A stretch of DNA of 59,381 bases, from positions 1 through 59,381 of the forward strand of contig NZ_BCQP01000074.1 of the NCBI RefSeq assembly GCF_001552135.1, given 5' to 3'. Numbering within the stretch: the stretch's first letter is position 1; each line of letters begins with the position of its first letter. This stretch comes from Actinomadura chibensis NBRC 106107 (GTDB taxonomy: Bacteria; Actinomycetota; Actinomycetes; Streptosporangiales; Streptosporangiaceae). Below are positions 48,547 through 56,725 of the stretch, piece by piece. The notes beneath the pieces are model-generated. The model was not told the DNA's origin. It worked only from the letters and a program-made list of their open reading frames with translations, and did no database searches. The position numbers were made by a program, and so were the translations under genes.

Positions 48547-51216
48547 GTGTCGAAACGAGGCCCCGCCGTCGAGTCAGCCGCCGGCCACCGGCGGGCTCCC
48601 AAGGCCGCGCGATTCCGCTCCATCCGGTTCAAGGTCATCCTGATGGTCACCGTGTCGGTGGTCTCGCTCAGCGTGCTGTGGGGGTTCGCCGCGAGCATCG
48701 CGCTCGGGGAGGGGCTGAACCTCCGGCATGTGAAGACCGTCCAGGAGCACTACGGGTACCCGTCCGGCGCGCTCGGCAGCGCGCTGCAGGCGGAGCGGCG
48801 GCTGTCGGTCGTCTACCTCGGCGGACGGCTGGAGGGCGACCGGGCCTCGATGGAGTCCGGACGGCTCGTCACCGACCGGCAGGCCGACCTGTTCCGCCGC
48901 CTCGCGGGCGACGAGTCGGCCCGCGCCGCCGCGCCCGCCGACACCCGGCGGCTGGCCGACCGGATCCTCGCCGAGCTGAACGGCCTGGACGCCCGCCGCC
49001 GCGCCATCGACGCGGGCCGCACCGACCGGGCCCGCGCGTTCGCCGACTACACGGCGCTGCTCGCCGACGTCGGCTCGCTGCAGGGCTCGCTCGCCACGCT
49101 GAACAACTCCGAGGTCGCGAAGGACGCCCGCAACGAGGCGTCGCTGACCCGCGCCCGCGAGGTCCTCGCCCAGGAGGACGCGCTGCTCGCGGGCGCGCTC
49201 GCCGCCGGACGGATCACGCCGGAGGAGCACGCCCAGTTCATCAAGCTCGTCGGCACGCAGCGCTCCCTCTACGGGTCGGCGTCCGCCGAGCTGCGGGCCG
49301 CCGACCAGGCGTACTACCGGCGGGTCGTGACGATGCCCGAGCACGGGCGGCTGCGGGCGCTGGAGGACCGGTTCGTCGCCTCGCCCCGCCCGGTGGCCGC
49401 CGCGGGCGGGCCCGGCGGCGTGCTGTGGAAGACCACCGCCGACTCGAACCTCACCCGGCTGCGCGGCCTGGAGCTCGCGGTGTCGGCGGGCGCGGAGAAG
49501 CGCGCCGAGCCGATCTCGTCGGCCATCATCACGCGGGTCGTCCTCGCCGGGACGCTCGGGCTCGTCGCGGTCGTCGCCTCGCTCGTCCTCGCGATCTGGG
49601 TGGCGCGGTCGGTCATCCGCGAGCTGGCCGGGCTGCGCAAGGAGGCGCTCGACCTCGCCGACGTGCGGCTGCCCGGCGTCGTCCGGCGGCTGCGGCGCGG
49701 CGAGGAGGTCGACGTCGCCGCCGAGGCGCCGCCGCTCGCGTTCGGCACCCGCGAGATCGACCAGGTCGGGGACGCCTTCAACGCCGCCAGGCGGACGGCG
49801 ATCCAGAGCGCGGTCGAGGAGGCCACGCTCCGCCGCAACGTCAGCGACGTGTTCGTGAACCTCGCCCGGCGCAGCCAGACGCTGCTGCACCGCCAGCTCA
49901 AGCTGCTGGACGCGATGGAGCGCCGCATCGAGACCCCCGACGACCTGGAGGACCTGTTCCGCGTCGACCACCTCGCCACCCGCATGCGGCGGCACGCGGA
50001 GGGCCTGATCATCCTGTCCGGGCAGGCGCCGGGCCGCGGCTGGCGCAGCCCGGTCGCGATCGTGGACGTCGCCCGCGCCGCCGCGTCCGAGGTCGAGGAC
50101 TACACCCGGGTCAACGTCGCGCCGATGACCCGGGCCGCGATCGTCGGGCCCGCCGTCGCCGACGTGATCCACCTGCTCGCCGAGCTGATCGAGAACGCCA
50201 CCGCGTTCTCGCCGCCGCACACCACCGTCCAGGTGCAGGGGCAGGCGGTGTCGCACGGCTTCACGCTGGAGGTCGAGGACCGCGGGCTCAGCATGGACGA
50301 GCCGAGCCTCGCCGCCGCGAACCAGCGGCTTGCGACCGCCGCCGAGTTCGACCTGTCCGACAGCGCGCAGCTCGGCCTGTTCGTGGTCGGGCGGCTCGCG
50401 CGCCGGCACAACATCCGGGTCACGCTGCGGACGTCCCCGTACGGGGGGATGACGGCGATCGTGCTGCTGCCGGAGGAGCTCGTCGTCCCGGACGACGCGG
50501 ACGCCGAGCGCGGCGCCCCGTCCCTCACCACGCGCCGGGCCGAGGACGCGCTCGTCCCCGTCGGCACGGTCGTCGGCGGGCAGCGCCGCGGCGCGCCTCC
50601 CGGGCTCGGCGGGCCGTTCGACGACGCCTTCGACCAGGGCGCGGGTCCCGGCGCGGAACCGGGGCTCGACCAGGGCGGGTCCGTCCTCCAACTGCCGGGA
50701 CGGCACGCCGCGCCCGCGCCGCCGCCCGCCGCCGCTGCCGCCGCCCCGCCGCCTCCGCCGCGGGAGGGCCCGCTGTCCGGCCCGGACGCGCAGACCGGCC
50801 CCATCCCCGTGTTCGAGGAGCCCGTGCAGGGCCCGCTGCCCCGGAAGCGCCAGTCGCCGTCGGCGTGGGGCGAGCCGCCGTCCGCGGCCGTCCCGCCCTC
50901 GTCCGCCGCCGAGCCGCCGCCACCGCCGCCGAAGCCGGGCGTGCCGCGGTCGCCGCGCGACGTCCGGCGGCGTCCCGCGAGCGGGGACACGGCCGGCCGC
51001 CCGGCGCTGCCGAAGCGCGTCCGGCAGGAGAACATGGCGTCCCAGCTCCGCGAGCAGCAGCCGCTCGGCGCGCCGCCCCCGCCGGGCGCCGCCGACCGCC
51101 CCCGCCGGACGCCCGAGGAACTGCGCTCGATGATGTCGTCCATCCAGCGGGGGACGCGGCGCGGCCGCGCCGAGATCGTCGACGACGCCCGCGCCGCCGG
51201 CGACGAGGACACGTGA
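48547..51216 (+). CDS. cvnA: Nitrate-sensor-like histidine kinase of a conservon (CvnA)
   Basis: The 889-residue protein has TM1 (about residues 29-52), an extracytoplasmic NIT-type sensor domain with helix-rich pattern to about 320, TM2 (RVVLAGTLGLVAVVASLVLAIW), a HAMP-like stretch, a phospho-acceptor region (DLFRVDHLATRMRRHAEGLIILSG), and an ATPase domain with the N-box HLLAELIENATAFSPP. The C-terminal 170 residues are Pro/Ala/Gly-rich and likely disordered. It resembles CvnA kinases that sit above Roadblock, DUF742 and small-GTPase proteins. The GTG 48547 is the best start; the upstream frame is low complexity. Confidence 0.85.
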   Translation: MSKRGPAVESAAGHRRAPKAARFRSIRFKVILMVTVSVVSLSVLWGFAASIALGEGLNLRHVKTVQEHYGYPSGALGSALQAERRLSVVYLGGRLEGDRASMESGRLVTDRQADLFRRLAGDESARAAAPADTRRLADRILAELNGLDARRRAIDAGRTDRARAFADYTALLADVGSLQGSLATLNNSEVAKDARNEASLTRAREVLAQEDALLAGALAAGRITPEEHAQFIKLVGTQRSLYGSASAELRAADQAYYRRVVTMPEHGRLRALEDRFVASPRPVAAAGGPGGVLWKTTADSNLTRLRGLELAVSAGAEKRAEPISSAIITRVVLAGTLGLVAVVASLVLAIWVARSVIRELAGLRKEALDLADVRLPGVVRRLRRGEEVDVAAEAPPLAFGTREIDQVGDAFNAARRTAIQSAVEEATLRRNVSDVFVNLARRSQTLLHRQLKLLDAMERRIETPDDLEDLFRVDHLATRMRRHAEGLIILSGQAPGRGWRSPVAIVDVARAAASEVEDYTRVNVAPMTRAAIVGPAVADVIHLLAELIENATAFSPPHTTVQVQGQAVSHGFTLEVEDRGLSMDEPSLAAANQRLATAAEFDLSDSAQLGLFVVGRLARRHNIRVTLRTSPYGGMTAIVLLPEELVVPDDADAERGAPSLTTRRAEDALVPVGTVVGGQRRGAPPGLGGPFDDAFDQGAGPGAEPGLDQGGSVLQLPGRHAAPAPPPAAAAAAPPPPPREGPLSGPDAQTGPIPVFEEPVQGPLPRKRQSPSAWGEPPSAAVPPSSAAEPPPPPPKPGVPRSPRDVRRRPASGDTAGRPALPKRVRQENMASQLREQQPLGAPPPPGAADRPRRTPEELRSMMSSIQRGTRRGRAEIVDDARAAGDEDT

Positions 51217-51222
51217 CGGGCC

Positions 51223-51600
51223 ATGACCGGTCCTGGCAGCGAATGGCTCGATGACGAGGCGGGGCCCATCGTCCGGTCGTACGCGCTCACCCGCGGGCGC
51301 GCCCGCCCCGCCACCGGCGAGCCGTTCGACATGATCACGATCATCTCGACGGCGGCGCGGCCCCGCAGCGGCGCGCCCGGCATCGGGCCCGAGCACGTCG
51401 ACATCCTGGAGATGTGCGTGCAGCCGCAGCCGGTGGCGGAGATCGCCGCGCGGCTGAAGCTGCCGCTGGTCGTCGTGCGGGTGCTGCTCGGCGACCTGCT
51501 GCACCACCGGCTGATCACCGCGACCCGTCCCCAACCGGAGAGCACGCTCTCCAAGGAACGTCTGCTGAGGGAAGTGCTCCATGGTCTCCAAGCGCTCTGA
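51223..51600 (+). CDS. cvnC: DUF742-family conservon protein (CvnC)
   Basis: The 125-residue protein has the DUF742 signature: IVRSYALTRGRARPATG, the central VDILEMCVQPQPVAEIAARLKLPLVVVRVLLGDLLHH in parts, and the end LLREVLHGL. It lies 6 bp after the kinase gene and its last codons overlap the next gene. The Roadblock/LC7 gene (CvnB) that normally separates CvnA and CvnC is absent. It should act with the GTPase in signalling from the kinase. Confidence 0.87.
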   Translation: MTGPGSEWLDDEAGPIVRSYALTRGRARPATGEPFDMITIISTAARPRSGAPGIGPEHVDILEMCVQPQPVAEIAARLKLPLVVVRVLLGDLLHHRLITATRPQPESTLSKERLLREVLHGLQAL

Positions 51601-52225
51601 GGTCGCGCGCTCCGACGAGGCTTCCGGGGGTCCGCCCGCCCACGAGGGACCCGTCCCGGTGGCGGTGAAGATCCTCGTCGCGGGCGGGTTCGGGGTCGGC
51701 AAGACGACGCTGGTCGGGTCGGTCAGCGAGATCCGCCCGCTGCAGACCGAGGAGCTGCTCACCGACCGGGGCGTCGGCGTCGACGACACCGAGGGCGTCG
51801 AGCAGAAGACCACCACCACGGTCGCGATGGACTTCGGCCGCATCACGATCCGCGACGGGCTCATCCTCTACCTGTTCGGCACGCCCGGCCAGGACCGGTT
51901 CTGGTTCATGTGGGACGAGCTGTCCTACGGCGCGCTCGGCGCGGTCGTGCTGGCCGACACGCGCCGCCTCGCCGACTGCTTCCCCGCCGTCGACTACTTC
52001 GAGAACCGCGGCCTGCCGTTCGTCATCGCCGTGAACTGCTTCGACGACGGCTACGACTACACCCCGGACGAGATCAGGGAGGCGCTCGACCTCGTCCCGG
52101 AGACGCCGGTCGTGCTCTGCGACGTGCGGGACCGCGCGTCCGGCAAGGACGTGCTGACCACGCTCGTCAAGCACCTGCTGGCCGTGCACGAGGCCGAGAC
52201 GGGGCACATCACCCCGGCGCTGTAG
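51581..52225 (+). CDS. cvnD: Ras-like small GTPase of the conservon (CvnD)
   Basis: The 214-residue ATP/GTP-binding protein has the P-loop GGFGVGKTT (about residues 36-44), G3 FGTPGQDRF, and G4 as NCFD (variant of NKxD). It starts 20 bp inside the DUF742 gene, giving translational coupling. In conservons this GTPase is the downstream signalling component regulated by CvnA-C. It ends 10 bp before galT, so the two could be co-transcribed. Confidence 0.89.
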   Translation: MVSKRSEVARSDEASGGPPAHEGPVPVAVKILVAGGFGVGKTTLVGSVSEIRPLQTEELLTDRGVGVDDTEGVEQKTTTTVAMDFGRITIRDGLILYLFGTPGQDRFWFMWDELSYGALGAVVLADTRRLADCFPAVDYFENRGLPFVIAVNCFDDGYDYTPDEIREALDLVPETPVVLCDVRDRASGKDVLTTLVKHLLAVHEAETGHITPAL

Positions 52226-52235
52226 TGTCCCGGTC

Positions 52236-53282
52236 GTGTACCGGACCCGGGCGCGGCTGTCGGACGGCCGCGAGATCGTCTACTACGACGAGGCGCCCGG
52301 CCGGACGCCCGTCCCCGACCCGCGCGGGCTGCCGCCCGTCGAGCCGGTCTGCGAGGTCCGGCGCGACCCGCTGACCGGCGACCACGTCACGATCACCGCG
52401 CACCGCAACACCCGGACGTTCCTGCCGCCCGCCGACCGGTGCCCGCTGTGCCCGGGCGGGCCCGCGTCCGAGGTCCCCGACCCGGCCTACGACGTCGCGG
52501 TGTTCGAGAACCGGTTCCCGTCGTTCGACGCGCGCACCCCGCCCGTCCCAGCGGCGGCGGACGGCGTCGAGCGCTTCCGCGGCGCCGGACGCTGCGAGGT
52601 CGTGTGCTACACCGACGACCACTCCGCGTCGCTCGCGACGCTGCCGGTGTCCCGCGTCCGGACGGTCGTGGACGCGTGGGCCGACCGCACCGCCGCGCTG
52701 TCCGCGCTCCCGGACGTCCGGCAGGTCTACGTCTTCGAGAACCGGGGCGTGGAGATCGGCGTGACGCTGCACCATCCGCACGGGCAGATCTACGCCTACC
52801 CGTTCGTCCCGCCGCGCACCGGGCGGACGCTCGCGATGGCGGCGGCGCGGCCCGGCCTGTTCGGCGAGGTGCTGGCGGCCGAGCGGGCGGGCCCGCGCGT
52901 GGTGCTCGCGGGCGAGCACTGGACGGCCTACGTCCCCGCCGCCGCGCGCTGGCCGGTGGAGGTGCACCTGACGCCGCACCGGCACGTCCCGGACCTCGCC
53001 GCGCTCGGCGGCGCGGAACGCGACGAGCTGGCCGTCCTGTACCGCGACCTGCTCCGCCGCTGCGACGCCCTCTACCCGGCGCCGCTCCCGTACGTGGCGG
53101 GCTGGCACCAGGCGCCGGTGGGGGAGGGGCGGGACCTCGTCCGGCTGCACCTGGAGCTGTTCTCCGTCCGGCGCGCCCCCGGAAAGATCAAGTACCTGGC
53201 CGGGTCGGAGTCGGGCATGGCGGCGTGGATCAACGACGTCCCGCCGGAGGAGGCGGCGGCGCGGCTCCGCGCGGCCGGATAG
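52236..53282 (+). CDS. galT: Galactose-1-phosphate uridylyltransferase
   Basis: The 348-residue protein starts at GTG 52236. It has the active-site motif HPHGQ (H180-P-H182-G-Q), with H182 the uridylylated nucleophile; CPLCPG (C70, C72) and HLTPHRHVPDL are metal-binding/structural elements, and VRLHLELFSVRRAPGKIKYLAGSE, in part, is the C-terminal family block. It exchanges UMP between UDP-glucose and galactose-1-phosphate (Leloir pathway). galK/galE are not in the window. It directly follows the conservon GTPase gene. Confidence 0.93.
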   Translation: MYRTRARLSDGREIVYYDEAPGRTPVPDPRGLPPVEPVCEVRRDPLTGDHVTITAHRNTRTFLPPADRCPLCPGGPASEVPDPAYDVAVFENRFPSFDARTPPVPAAADGVERFRGAGRCEVVCYTDDHSASLATLPVSRVRTVVDAWADRTAALSALPDVRQVYVFENRGVEIGVTLHHPHGQIYAYPFVPPRTGRTLAMAAARPGLFGEVLAAERAGPRVVLAGEHWTAYVPAAARWPVEVHLTPHRHVPDLAALGGAERDELAVLYRDLLRRCDALYPAPLPYVAGWHQAPVGEGRDLVRLHLELFSVRRAPGKIKYLAGSESGMAAWINDVPPEEAAARLRAAG

Positions 53283-53338
53283 GCACGGTTTCGCCACTTC
53301 GTGGAACGATCTCAGTCCGGTGCCCTACCCTCCCTCGC

Positions 53339-54250
53339 ATGCCCGAAAGCGTGCTGGCGTCCCCGCTGGCGGACGGCTCGTTCGACGGCGTCGCCGCGGC
53401 GTCCGGGGGGACTCCGCTGGCGTTCGCCTCCCAGGCCGGTCAAGGCGCCAACGCCGGTCTCGTGTGGGACCTGGCGGCGCGCGCCGTCCTCGGCCCGCCG
53501 ATCCCCGACTTCCCCGCGGGCCGCGCCGACTGGACGTTCGGCGTGCCGGTCGCGGGCGTCCCGATCGTGGCCTGGACGCACCGCGACCGCGTCCACGTCC
53601 AGCGTCCCGGCACCGGGCACGAGCTGGTCCTCGACGGCCAGCCCGACCTGCTCGGCCTCGCCGCGCACGGCGGCCGCGGCGCGGTCGTCGCGGTGTTCGG
53701 CCCGGCGAACGACGCGCGCGTCACCGTCTTCGACGCGCTGTCGGGCGACCGGCTCGCGGAGTTCGCGCTGTGGCTCGGCCACGGCACGGCCATCGACCGC
53801 GCGATCCTGCACGCGGCGCCCGCGTCCGGCCCGCTCGTCGCCCTCGCCGGGGAGGCGGACGTCCTCGTCCTGGACGTGGAGCGCGGCGAGGACGTCGCGG
53901 CCCTCCCGTTCGGCGACGTGGTGCTGGCCGCGTCCGCGCGGGGGCCGGTGCTCGTCCAACCGGCGCGGAACGCGCTGCACGTGCGGTGCCTGAACGGCGA
54001 CTGGGTCGCCGTCCTCACCGTCCCCGGGCCGTGCCGCCCGGTGGCGGCCACCGGCGCCGGGCGCTCGATCCTCGTCGCGGCGGTGCTGGAGGACGACCCC
54101 TGCACGGTCCTCGCCTGGGACGCCGACGACTCCACGCCGTCCCACGACGTGAAGATCCCGGCGCCGGTCGCCGAGCTGGCCCTGAGCCCGGACGGGACGC
54201 TCCTCGCCGCCACCGACGACGGCCTCTACACCGCCCGCCTGCGCCCCTAG
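53339..54250 (+). CDS. Beta-propeller-like hypothetical protein
   Basis: The 303-residue protein starts at ATG 53339. It is beta-rich with repeating blade-like units (GLVWDLAARAVLGPPIPDF, VHVQRPGTGHELVLDGQPDLLGLAAHG in part, VTVFDALSGDRLAEF, VLVLDVERGEDVAALPF, VLAWDADDSTPSHDVKIP), compatible with a WD40-like or YVTN-type propeller. No signal peptide. It is probably a cytoplasmic interaction protein; its partner is unknown. Confidence 0.7.
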   Translation: MPESVLASPLADGSFDGVAAASGGTPLAFASQAGQGANAGLVWDLAARAVLGPPIPDFPAGRADWTFGVPVAGVPIVAWTHRDRVHVQRPGTGHELVLDGQPDLLGLAAHGGRGAVVAVFGPANDARVTVFDALSGDRLAEFALWLGHGTAIDRAILHAAPASGPLVALAGEADVLVLDVERGEDVAALPFGDVVLAASARGPVLVQPARNALHVRCLNGDWVAVLTVPGPCRPVAATGAGRSILVAAVLEDDPCTVLAWDADDSTPSHDVKIPAPVAELALSPDGTLLAATDDGLYTARLRP

Positions 54251-54263
54251 AACGTCTTGCCGC

Positions 54264-55019
54264 CTAGCCGCCCGCGTCGCCGATCAGGCCGACGAGATGG
54301 TCGGCGAACGGCCGGAGCCGGGGACGGAGGTCGTCCCAGCGGTCGTCGTCCCGCCCGAGGTAGACCGACCTCGCCCGGGCGAGGACGGGGCGGTGCTCGC
54401 CCGGCAGCCGGTCGAGCGCCCACGCGGCGGCGGCGTCCTTGGCGCGGATCTCGCCCGTCGCCGCCGTCGCCCAGACGCGCGCCAGGGTCAGCACGACGTT
54501 GCGCGTGTCCGTCTCCAGCTCCGCGAGGAGGTCCGGGATCCCGGAGGTCATCCCGCGGACGAGGTCGCCGTGCGGGACGGGGTCGAGCACCTCGCCGGGC
54601 GGCGGCCCGAACAGCGCCCGGCCGCCGAACAGGACCATGGCGAGCAGCGGGGCCAGGTCGGGGCTCGGGCTGGGCGGCGACGTCCAGCCGCGCTCGAACT
54701 CGGCGCGCAGCCATTCGCCGTACTGGAATTCGCATTCCGGCGGGAAGCGCCACGGCCGGACCGCGTCCTGGACGACCACGGTCAGCTCCACCGGACGCTT
54801 CTCGCCGCGCGCCGGATGGCACGATTCGTCGAGCAGCCGTGCGCTGAGGATGCGGCGCTGGGCGTCACCCAGCGGGCGTTTCACGACGGCGAGGACGTCC
54901 AGGTCGCTGTGCGGGCGCAGGCCGCCGAGCACGGCCGAGCCGTGCAGGTACGCGCCCACGGCGTCGTCTCCGAACACGTCGCGGACCAGCCCGACGACGG
55001 TCTCCCTCTGCGTCACCAC
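54264..55019 (-). CDS. AadA/ANT-like nucleotidyltransferase
   Basis: The 251-residue protein starts with two adjacent GTG codons. The nucleotidyltransferase core GSAVLGGLRPHSDLDVL (about 28-44) has the GS-x-DxD catalytic pattern, and the C-terminal block LARVWATAATGEIRAKDAAAAWALDRLP (in part) is the helical signature of streptomycin/spectinomycin adenylyltransferases. It may modify an aminoglycoside or a related native metabolite; resistance cannot be concluded from sequence. It is convergent with the propeller gene and downstream of the 40-aa peptide gene's terminator. Confidence 0.82.
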   Translation of the reverse strand: MVTQRETVVGLVRDVFGDDAVGAYLHGSAVLGGLRPHSDLDVLAVVKRPLGDAQRRILSARLLDESCHPARGEKRPVELTVVVQDAVRPWRFPPECEFQYGEWLRAEFERGWTSPPSPSPDLAPLLAMVLFGGRALFGPPPGEVLDPVPHGDLVRGMTSGIPDLLAELETDTRNVVLTLARVWATAATGEIRAKDAAAAWALDRLPGEHRPVLARARSVYLGRDDDRWDDLRPRLRPFADHLVGLIGDAGG

Positions 55020-55052
55020 CGCACCCCGAACGGCCCGGCCGGGAACGCGAAA

Positions 55053-55075
55053 CCCGCCCGGGCGTCCCGGGCGGG
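55053..55075 (-). terminator. Intrinsic terminator after the 40-aa gene
   Basis: A perfect 10-bp stem (CCCGCCCGGG / CCCGGGCGGG) with a 3-nt loop lies 26 bp after the stop of the minus-strand 40-aa gene. On that strand the stem is followed by TTTCGCGTT, a short U-rich tract. It separates that gene from the nucleotidyltransferase gene. Confidence 0.6.
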
Positions 55076-55101
55076 CTCCGATCTATTCGGCCTGGCGGCC
55101 G

Positions 55102-55224
55102 TCAATGCGCGGCGCCCTCTCTCGCCTCCGCCTCGGCGGGACGCTCCGCGTCCTGCTCCGCCGGGCGCCGCTCGGGCCACGCGACGATCTTGGTGCGACG
55201 AGGGTTCGCCAGAGGGGTGCTCAT
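55102..55224 (-). CDS. 40-aa small protein of unknown function
   Basis: A 40-codon frame starts at ATG 55224, with AGGAGG 12 nt upstream, and ends at TGA 55102. The peptide begins MSTPLANPRRTKIVAWPERR; the second half is Ala/Glu-rich and charged. A hairpin followed by a U-tract lies just after its stop, and the nucleotidyltransferase gene starts beyond it. Codon use is high-GC at third positions, like the neighbours. It could be a small regulator or a peptide precursor, but there is no modification enzyme nearby. Confidence 0.5.
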   Translation of the reverse strand: MSTPLANPRRTKIVAWPERRPAEQDAERPAEAEAREGAAH

Positions 55225-55410
55225 CTTCGGTGCTGTCCTCCTGATTCGGCCGGGCCGCGAACACGGAAATGTTCCCGACCCCGGACCCGGTTTCGCAAAA
55301 TGGTCTAGACCGCGTGCTCTCGCGCGGCCCGCGACGCACCTTTCAACCGCCGTTGCGAACCGTTGATTCCCGGTGGACCCGGACCCATTGGGCCGCCTTT
55401 CGGCGGCGGC

Positions 55411-55809
55411 TCAGTCGGTCTTCCGGTAGACGACCGCGCCGATCGCGCCCGACACCGCGACGGTCGCGACGAGGGCCGCCCAGCCCAGCCAGGCCGCCGT
55501 CACCTGCCCCACCCGGATCGACAGGATGATCGAGCCGATGACCAGCGCGACGGTGACGCCGATGAATTGCAGCGACATTTCCGCGAGGGTGTGGTCGTTG
55601 CGCCAGTGCCGCCCTTGGGGAGTGCGCGTGCTGTTCACCGCGAGACCGAGAAGGAACAGCAGCCCCGCCGCCGCGTACTCGCCGCCGACCGCGCAGAGCA
55701 GGATCGGCGTCAGCCCCTCGGCGCCGAGCCCGGCGCCGGCGGCGGCCCCGAGGAACGGGGCGAAGAAGGGAATGGCGAACGCGGTCCATCCCCAGCCGGT
55801 GAATTGCAT
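55411..55809 (-). CDS. Four-helix membrane protein
   Basis: The 132-residue protein from ATG 55809, with GGGAGG 8 nt upstream, has four hydrophobic segments: AFAIPFFAPFLGAAAGAG, AAAGLLFLLGLAVN, FIGVTVALVIGSIILSI and AAWLGWAALVATVAVSGAIGAVV. No pore or catalytic motif is recognised. The frame could extend further upstream but that sequence is low complexity. It is divergent from the NADAR gene; function unknown. Confidence 0.68.
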   Translation of the reverse strand: MQFTGWGWTAFAIPFFAPFLGAAAGAGLGAEGLTPILLCAVGGEYAAAGLLFLLGLAVNSTRTPQGRHWRNDHTLAEMSLQFIGVTVALVIGSIILSIRVGQVTAAWLGWAALVATVAVSGAIGAVVYRKTD

Positions 55810-56071
55810 GGCGGCCTCCCGACCTGGACGATCGGCCCGATGCCATTGATCATTTCCGGCCGCCGTCACGGTCGAATCACGACCGGTGGAATGGCCGCAT
55901 CCAGCCAGGGGCCGCGCGCCGCTTCGGCCGCGTCCGAGTCGCGCTGAGGAGCGGTGGAGCGCGGTGGCCGGTGCGTGCGACAATTCGGCATCCACCTGGG
56001 CAAGGGCACCGGACGGCCGCGCGGGTGGGTCCCAGTCGCCAGCGCCCGCTCCGGACCGAAGGATGCCGCCC

Positions 56072-56641
56072 ATGACGGACAGCGAACCCCGTGACGCCCT
56101 TTCGGCGCGGTCGGTGGCGGAACTGATCCCGGCCGCCGAGGCGGGCGATGTGGAATTCCTGTTCTTCTGGGGTCATCGGAAGCGCGGGCCGGGCTATCTC
56201 AGCCAATGGTGGCCCGCCCCCTTCACCGTTGACGGGACCGTCTACGCGACCGCCGAGCACTACATGATGGCGGAGAAGGCCCGCCTCTTCGGCGACGAGG
56301 AAACGGCGGCGGCGATCGTCGCGGCGTCCCATCCGAGCGAGGCGAAGGACCTCGGACGGCGCGTCCGGGGCTTCGCCGAGGACGCCTGGCGGGACGCCCG
56401 CGTCGGCATCGTCACCAGGGGCAACGAGGCGAAGTTCGGGCAGAACGAAGAGCTGCGCGACTACCTCGTCGGCACCCGGAACCGCGTCCTGGTCGAGGCG
56501 AGCCCCTTGGACCGCGTGTGGGGCATCGGCCTGGCGGCCGACGACCCCCGCGCCGGACGCCCGTCGGCCTGGCCGGGCCTGAACCTCCTCGGCTTCGCAC
56601 TGATGACCGTCCGCGAGACCCTCACCACCCCCCGCCCATAA
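56072..56641 (+). CDS. NADAR-family protein
   Basis: The 189-residue protein from ATG 56072 (an ATG at 56063 adds three residues) shows the NADAR fold motifs: VEFLFFWGHRKRGPGYLSQWWPAPF in part, YATAEHYMMAEKARLFGD, KFGQNEELRDYLVGT and LVEASPLDRVWGIGL. NADAR proteins hydrolyse N-glycosidic bonds in ADP-ribose or riboflavin-pathway metabolites. It is a single-gene unit, divergent from the four-helix membrane protein. Start chosen because AAGG is properly spaced for it. Confidence 0.84.
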   Translation: MTDSEPRDALSARSVAELIPAAEAGDVEFLFFWGHRKRGPGYLSQWWPAPFTVDGTVYATAEHYMMAEKARLFGDEETAAAIVAASHPSEAKDLGRRVRGFAEDAWRDARVGIVTRGNEAKFGQNEELRDYLVGTRNRVLVEASPLDRVWGIGLAADDPRAGRPSAWPGLNLLGFALMTVRETLTTPRP

Positions 56642-56725
56642 CCGCGGCCCGACCGTAGCCGCGGGCCGGGCGTAGTGGCGGGCTGGCCGTTGCTGTGTGG
56701 CCCGACCGTGGTGGCGGGGCGCGGG
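56642..56725. other. Short intergenic direct repeats between convergent genes
   Basis: GCCCGACCGT occurs twice (about 56648 and 56700) within similar GC-rich context (CGTAGCCGCGG and CGTGGTGGCGG). No clear stem with a U-tract was seen. It is the convergent gap between the NADAR and geosmin synthase genes. Confidence 0.4.

Noticed and set aside
48574..51864. A 1096-codon minus-strand frame opposite cvnA
   Set aside because: It is antisense to the kinase, low complexity, with no start signal or family motif; a codon-bias artefact.
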